Assembly: GCF_965228935.1 (NCBI RefSeq)
Contig: NZ_OZ245846.1
Span: forward strand, 1,860,001 to 1,924,000
Length of the DNA: 64,000 nt
Reading direction: 5' to 3'
Source of the DNA: Ulvibacterium sp965228935
GTDB taxonomy: Bacteria; Bacteroidota; Bacteroidia; Flavobacteriales; Flavobacteriaceae
Both the position numbers and the translations under genes were made by a program. The notes beneath the pieces were generated by a model. It saw only the letters and a program-made list of their open reading frames with translations. It was not told the origin of the DNA and did not search any database. Of the stretch, positions 61,827 through 64,000 are shown one piece after another; within the stretch, counting starts at the first letter, position 1, and every line of letters starts with the position of its first letter.

Positions 61827-64000
61827 ATGAATCAAGATTATATAAGTCCCGATGAATGGTCCATCATTGAGGAAGGGTTTGATACTGAAAATGTAAAGGC
61901 ATCGGAAAGTTTGTTCAGTATAGGAAACGGGGCGATGGGGCAGCGTGCCAATTTTGAGGAACAGTATTCAGGTCCAACCTTTCAGGGAAGTTACATTGCG
62001 GGAGTCTACTATCCGGACAAAACCAAGGTCGGTTGGTGGAAAAATGGATATCCGGAGTATTTTGCCAAGGTATTGAACGCTCCCAATTGGATCGGGATAC
62101 ATGTATTGCTAAATGGAGAACCCCTTGATTTGAATACCTGCAAAAAGGTAGCTGATTTCCGTAGGGAACTCAATATGAAAGAGGGTTGGTACCAAAGATC
62201 ATTTAAGGCCATAACCTCTGTTGATGTCTCCGTAGATGTAAAGGTCACCCGATTCCTAAGCCTTGACTTGGATGAGGTGGGGGCGATCAAATTCGAAATT
62301 TCCCCCATGGATAGTGATGTAGAAATAACGTTTAATCCGTATTTGGACAGTGGTATTACCAATGAGGACAGTAACTGGGACGATAAGTTTTGGAATACCA
62401 CAAATATCGAATCGGAAGGGAATCAAGCCTTTATTGAGGCACACACCATGAAGACCCATTTTGCTACCTGTACCTTCATGGAAGCACAGGTATATCATGA
62501 AGGTAAAAGAGTGGATCTTACTCCTTCAGAGGCTAAAAAAGAGCTATGGATAGGTCACGAATATGTGCAAAAAGTGGACAAGGGAGAAAGCCTATCATTG
62601 ATCAAGTTCGGGGGATATACCGTTTCTACAAACCATAAGCCGAACGAATTAATTCAGGCCGCAAAGAATGCATTAAAAAAAGCCACCGATTTAGGATTTG
62701 AAGCACTATTGGATGCCCAAAAAAAAGCCTGGTTCAAAATATGGGAAATGAGCGATATTACCATTTCTGGGGATGTAAAGGCACAGCAAGGCATACGTTT
62801 CAATATTTTTCAATTAAACCAGACCTATCTTGGTACGGATTCACGGCTCAATATAGGCCCAAAAGGGTTTACCGGTGAAAAGTATGGAGGAAGTACCTAT
62901 TGGGATACGGAAGCCTATTGTATCCCTTTTTATATGGCCACAAAGGATCAGAAGGTGGCCCGAAACCTTTTACAATATCGGTACAACCATTTGGAGAAAG
63001 CTATTGAGAATGCCCAAAAACTAGGCTTCAACAATGGGGCGGCCCTTTATCCCATGGTTACCATGAACGGGGAGGAATGCCATAATGAATGGGAAATTAC
63101 CTTTGAGGAAATCCATAGGAACGGTGCCATAGCCTTTGCCATTTATAACTATTTCCGGTTTACGGGGGACTATAGCTATATTCCCGAAATGGGATTGGAA
63201 GTTTTGATTGGAATTGCACGTTTTTGGCACCAACGCGCTAATTTTTCGGAACTAAAGCAGAAGTATGTCATATTGGGGGTTACCGGACCAAACGAATATG
63301 AAAACAACGTTAGTAACAACTGGTATACCAATTATATTGCCAGATGGTGCATTAACTATACCTTGGAACAGTTACAAAAGGTAAAGGAAGGGTACCCGGA
63401 AGATTACAATAGGATAATAGGCCTTACCAAGTTAAGGGACGCGGAAACCGACGAATGGGAACAGGTGGCAGCGAATATGTACTTTCCATATTCCGAAGAG
63501 CATGGCATCTATCTTCAGCAAGATGGGTTCCTGGACAAGGAGTTGATTACGGTCGCCGAGTTGCCCAAATCCCAAAGGCCCATTAATCAAAAATGGAGCT
63601 GGGACCGAATTTTAAGATCGCCCTACATTAAACAAGCCGATACACTTCAAGGATTTTACCTCTTTGAAGATCAATTTACCTTGGAGGAACTTGAAAAACA
63701 TTTCGATTTTTACGAACCTTTTACGGTACACGAATCCTCCCTGTCCCCCTGTGTACATAGTATCCAGGCCGCTAAATTGAACCGTATGGAGCAGGCGTAC
63801 CAATTTTATCTGCGTACTTCACGTTTGGATCTGGACGACTATAACAAAGAGGTGGAGGAGGGTCTGCATATCACTTCCATGGCCGGTACCTGGATGAGTA
63901 TCGTAGAAGGTTTTGGCGGTATGCGGATTGTAGAAGATAAGTTGTCCTTTACTCCAAGGATACCTAAACAATGGGAAGGGTATTCCTTTAAGATCAATTT
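61827..64000 (+). CDS. GH65 maltose/kojibiose-type phosphorylase (partial)
   Basis: The frame starts at the ATG at 61827 and is open for 724 codons to the window edge, so perhaps 30-50 residues are missing. It matches GH65 inverting disaccharide phosphorylases: MNQDYISPDEWSIIEEGF and SLFSIGNGAMGQRANFEE (N-terminal beta-sandwich), GEKYGGSTYWDTEAYCIPFY, MNGEECHNEWEITFEEIHRN and GVTGPNEYENNVSNNWYTN, in which Glu490 (GPNEYE) aligns with the general acid Glu487 of Lactobacillus brevis maltose phosphorylase as I recall it. It would release glucose and beta-glucose-1-phosphate from maltose with phosphate; kojibiose or other links are possible. In the 132-base gap before it, GTTTATATATTGTAAAC (61742-61758) is a possible second operator. 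Confidence 0.88.
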   Translation, partial: MNQDYISPDEWSIIEEGFDTENVKASESLFSIGNGAMGQRANFEEQYSGPTFQGSYIAGVYYPDKTKVGWWKNGYPEYFAKVLNAPNWIGIHVLLNGEPLDLNTCKKVADFRRELNMKEGWYQRSFKAITSVDVSVDVKVTRFLSLDLDEVGAIKFEISPMDSDVEITFNPYLDSGITNEDSNWDDKFWNTTNIESEGNQAFIEAHTMKTHFATCTFMEAQVYHEGKRVDLTPSEAKKELWIGHEYVQKVDKGESLSLIKFGGYTVSTNHKPNELIQAAKNALKKATDLGFEALLDAQKKAWFKIWEMSDITISGDVKAQQGIRFNIFQLNQTYLGTDSRLNIGPKGFTGEKYGGSTYWDTEAYCIPFYMATKDQKVARNLLQYRYNHLEKAIENAQKLGFNNGAALYPMVTMNGEECHNEWEITFEEIHRNGAIAFAIYNYFRFTGDYSYIPEMGLEVLIGIARFWHQRANFSELKQKYVILGVTGPNEYENNVSNNWYTNYIARWCINYTLEQLQKVKEGYPEDYNRIIGLTKLRDAETDEWEQVAANMYFPYSEEHGIYLQQDGFLDKELITVAELPKSQRPINQKWSWDRILRSPYIKQADTLQGFYLFEDQFTLEELEKHFDFYEPFTVHESSLSPCVHSIQAAKLNRMEQAYQFYLRTSRLDLDDYNKEVEEGLHITSMAGTWMSIVEGFGGMRIVEDKLSFTPRIPKQWEGYSFKIN

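Noticed and set aside
1..64000. tRNA, rRNA or riboswitch genes
   Set aside because: No cloverleaf, rRNA core or known riboswitch consensus was recognised on reading; a covariance-model scan would be needed to be certain.

Overview
The window looks like a stretch of chromosome from a marine member of the Flavobacteriaceae (Bacteroidota). The evidence is a SusC-type TonB-dependent receptor, a TonB receptor paired with a DUF4249 lipoprotein, a type IX secretion (type B) C-terminal sorting domain, FG-GAP/VCBS secreted proteins, many Cys lipoproteins, moderate-to-low GC and TTG starts without clear Shine-Dalgarno sequences. The genus is not decidable by eye; Maribacter/Zobellia/Arenibacter-like is an inference. 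No tRNA, rRNA, CRISPR array, transposase or integrase is visible.

Layout. 1-5.2 kb (minus): small housekeeping and accessory enzymes (partial SRPBCC-YdeI fusion, haloalkane dehalogenase, DUF1801, cupin, DUF3500 lipoprotein, GNAT acetyltransferase, methyltransferase). 5.3-8.2 kb (minus): secreted FG-GAP protein, outer-membrane barrel and an AT-rich membrane protein. 8.25-8.36 kb: a decayed copy of the 3' end of rnfA. 8.4-18.7 kb (minus): an accessory block with a large T9SS-B adhesin-like protein, a FAD oxidoreductase, AT-rich hypotheticals (one carrying cytochrome oxidase subunit I motifs in permuted order), a TPR protein and a HEPN/DUF3644 protein. 18.8-24.7 kb (minus): a complete rseC-rnfBCDGEA operon, an ion-pumping ferredoxin:NAD+ oxidoreductase, interrupted by about 430 bp of low-complexity DNA between rnfG and rnfE. 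24.9-34 kb: penicillin-amidase-type lipoprotein, a repeat-rich spacer, a run of secreted hydrolases (SGNH, BNR-4, esterase), then DoxX plus a Tat-type Gfo/Idh/MocA oxidoreductase. 34-43.4 kb: TonB, metallophosphoesterase, GAF protein, an HD-Pycsar-effector-type membrane protein and a very large phosphatase/kinase-like/outer-membrane-barrel fusion. 43.4-45.6 kb: vanadium-haloperoxidase-like protein coupled to a propeller-like lipoprotein. 46-50.6 kb (minus): a xylose operon (xylB, xylA, Na+/sugar symporter). 50.9-57.1 kb (plus): TonB receptor, DUF4249 and MG2/plug-like genes. 57.1-64 kb: a maltodextrin locus (truncated susC, LacI-type regulator, beta-phosphoglucomutase, GH65 phosphorylase running off the edge).

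How the genes work together. Rnf couples ferredoxin oxidation to ion export, and a CRP/FNR-type palindrome lies just upstream of it. The xylose genes form import, isomerisation and phosphorylation in one transcript. In the maltodextrin locus the GH65 enzyme would release beta-glucose-1-phosphate that PgmB converts to glucose-6-phosphate under LacI-type control, but its SusC is cut short at exactly the point where the convergent MG2/plug gene is cut, which marks a rearrangement breakpoint (or an assembly join).

Most notable leads: the rnfA 3'-end direct repeat bracketing a 10.4-kb accessory block that ends in a HEPN gene; the permuted mini-COX1 protein; the kinase-like middle domain in the 1236-residue phosphatase-barrel protein; the HD-Pycsar-effector fusion without a cyclase; and the double truncation at 57.1 kb.
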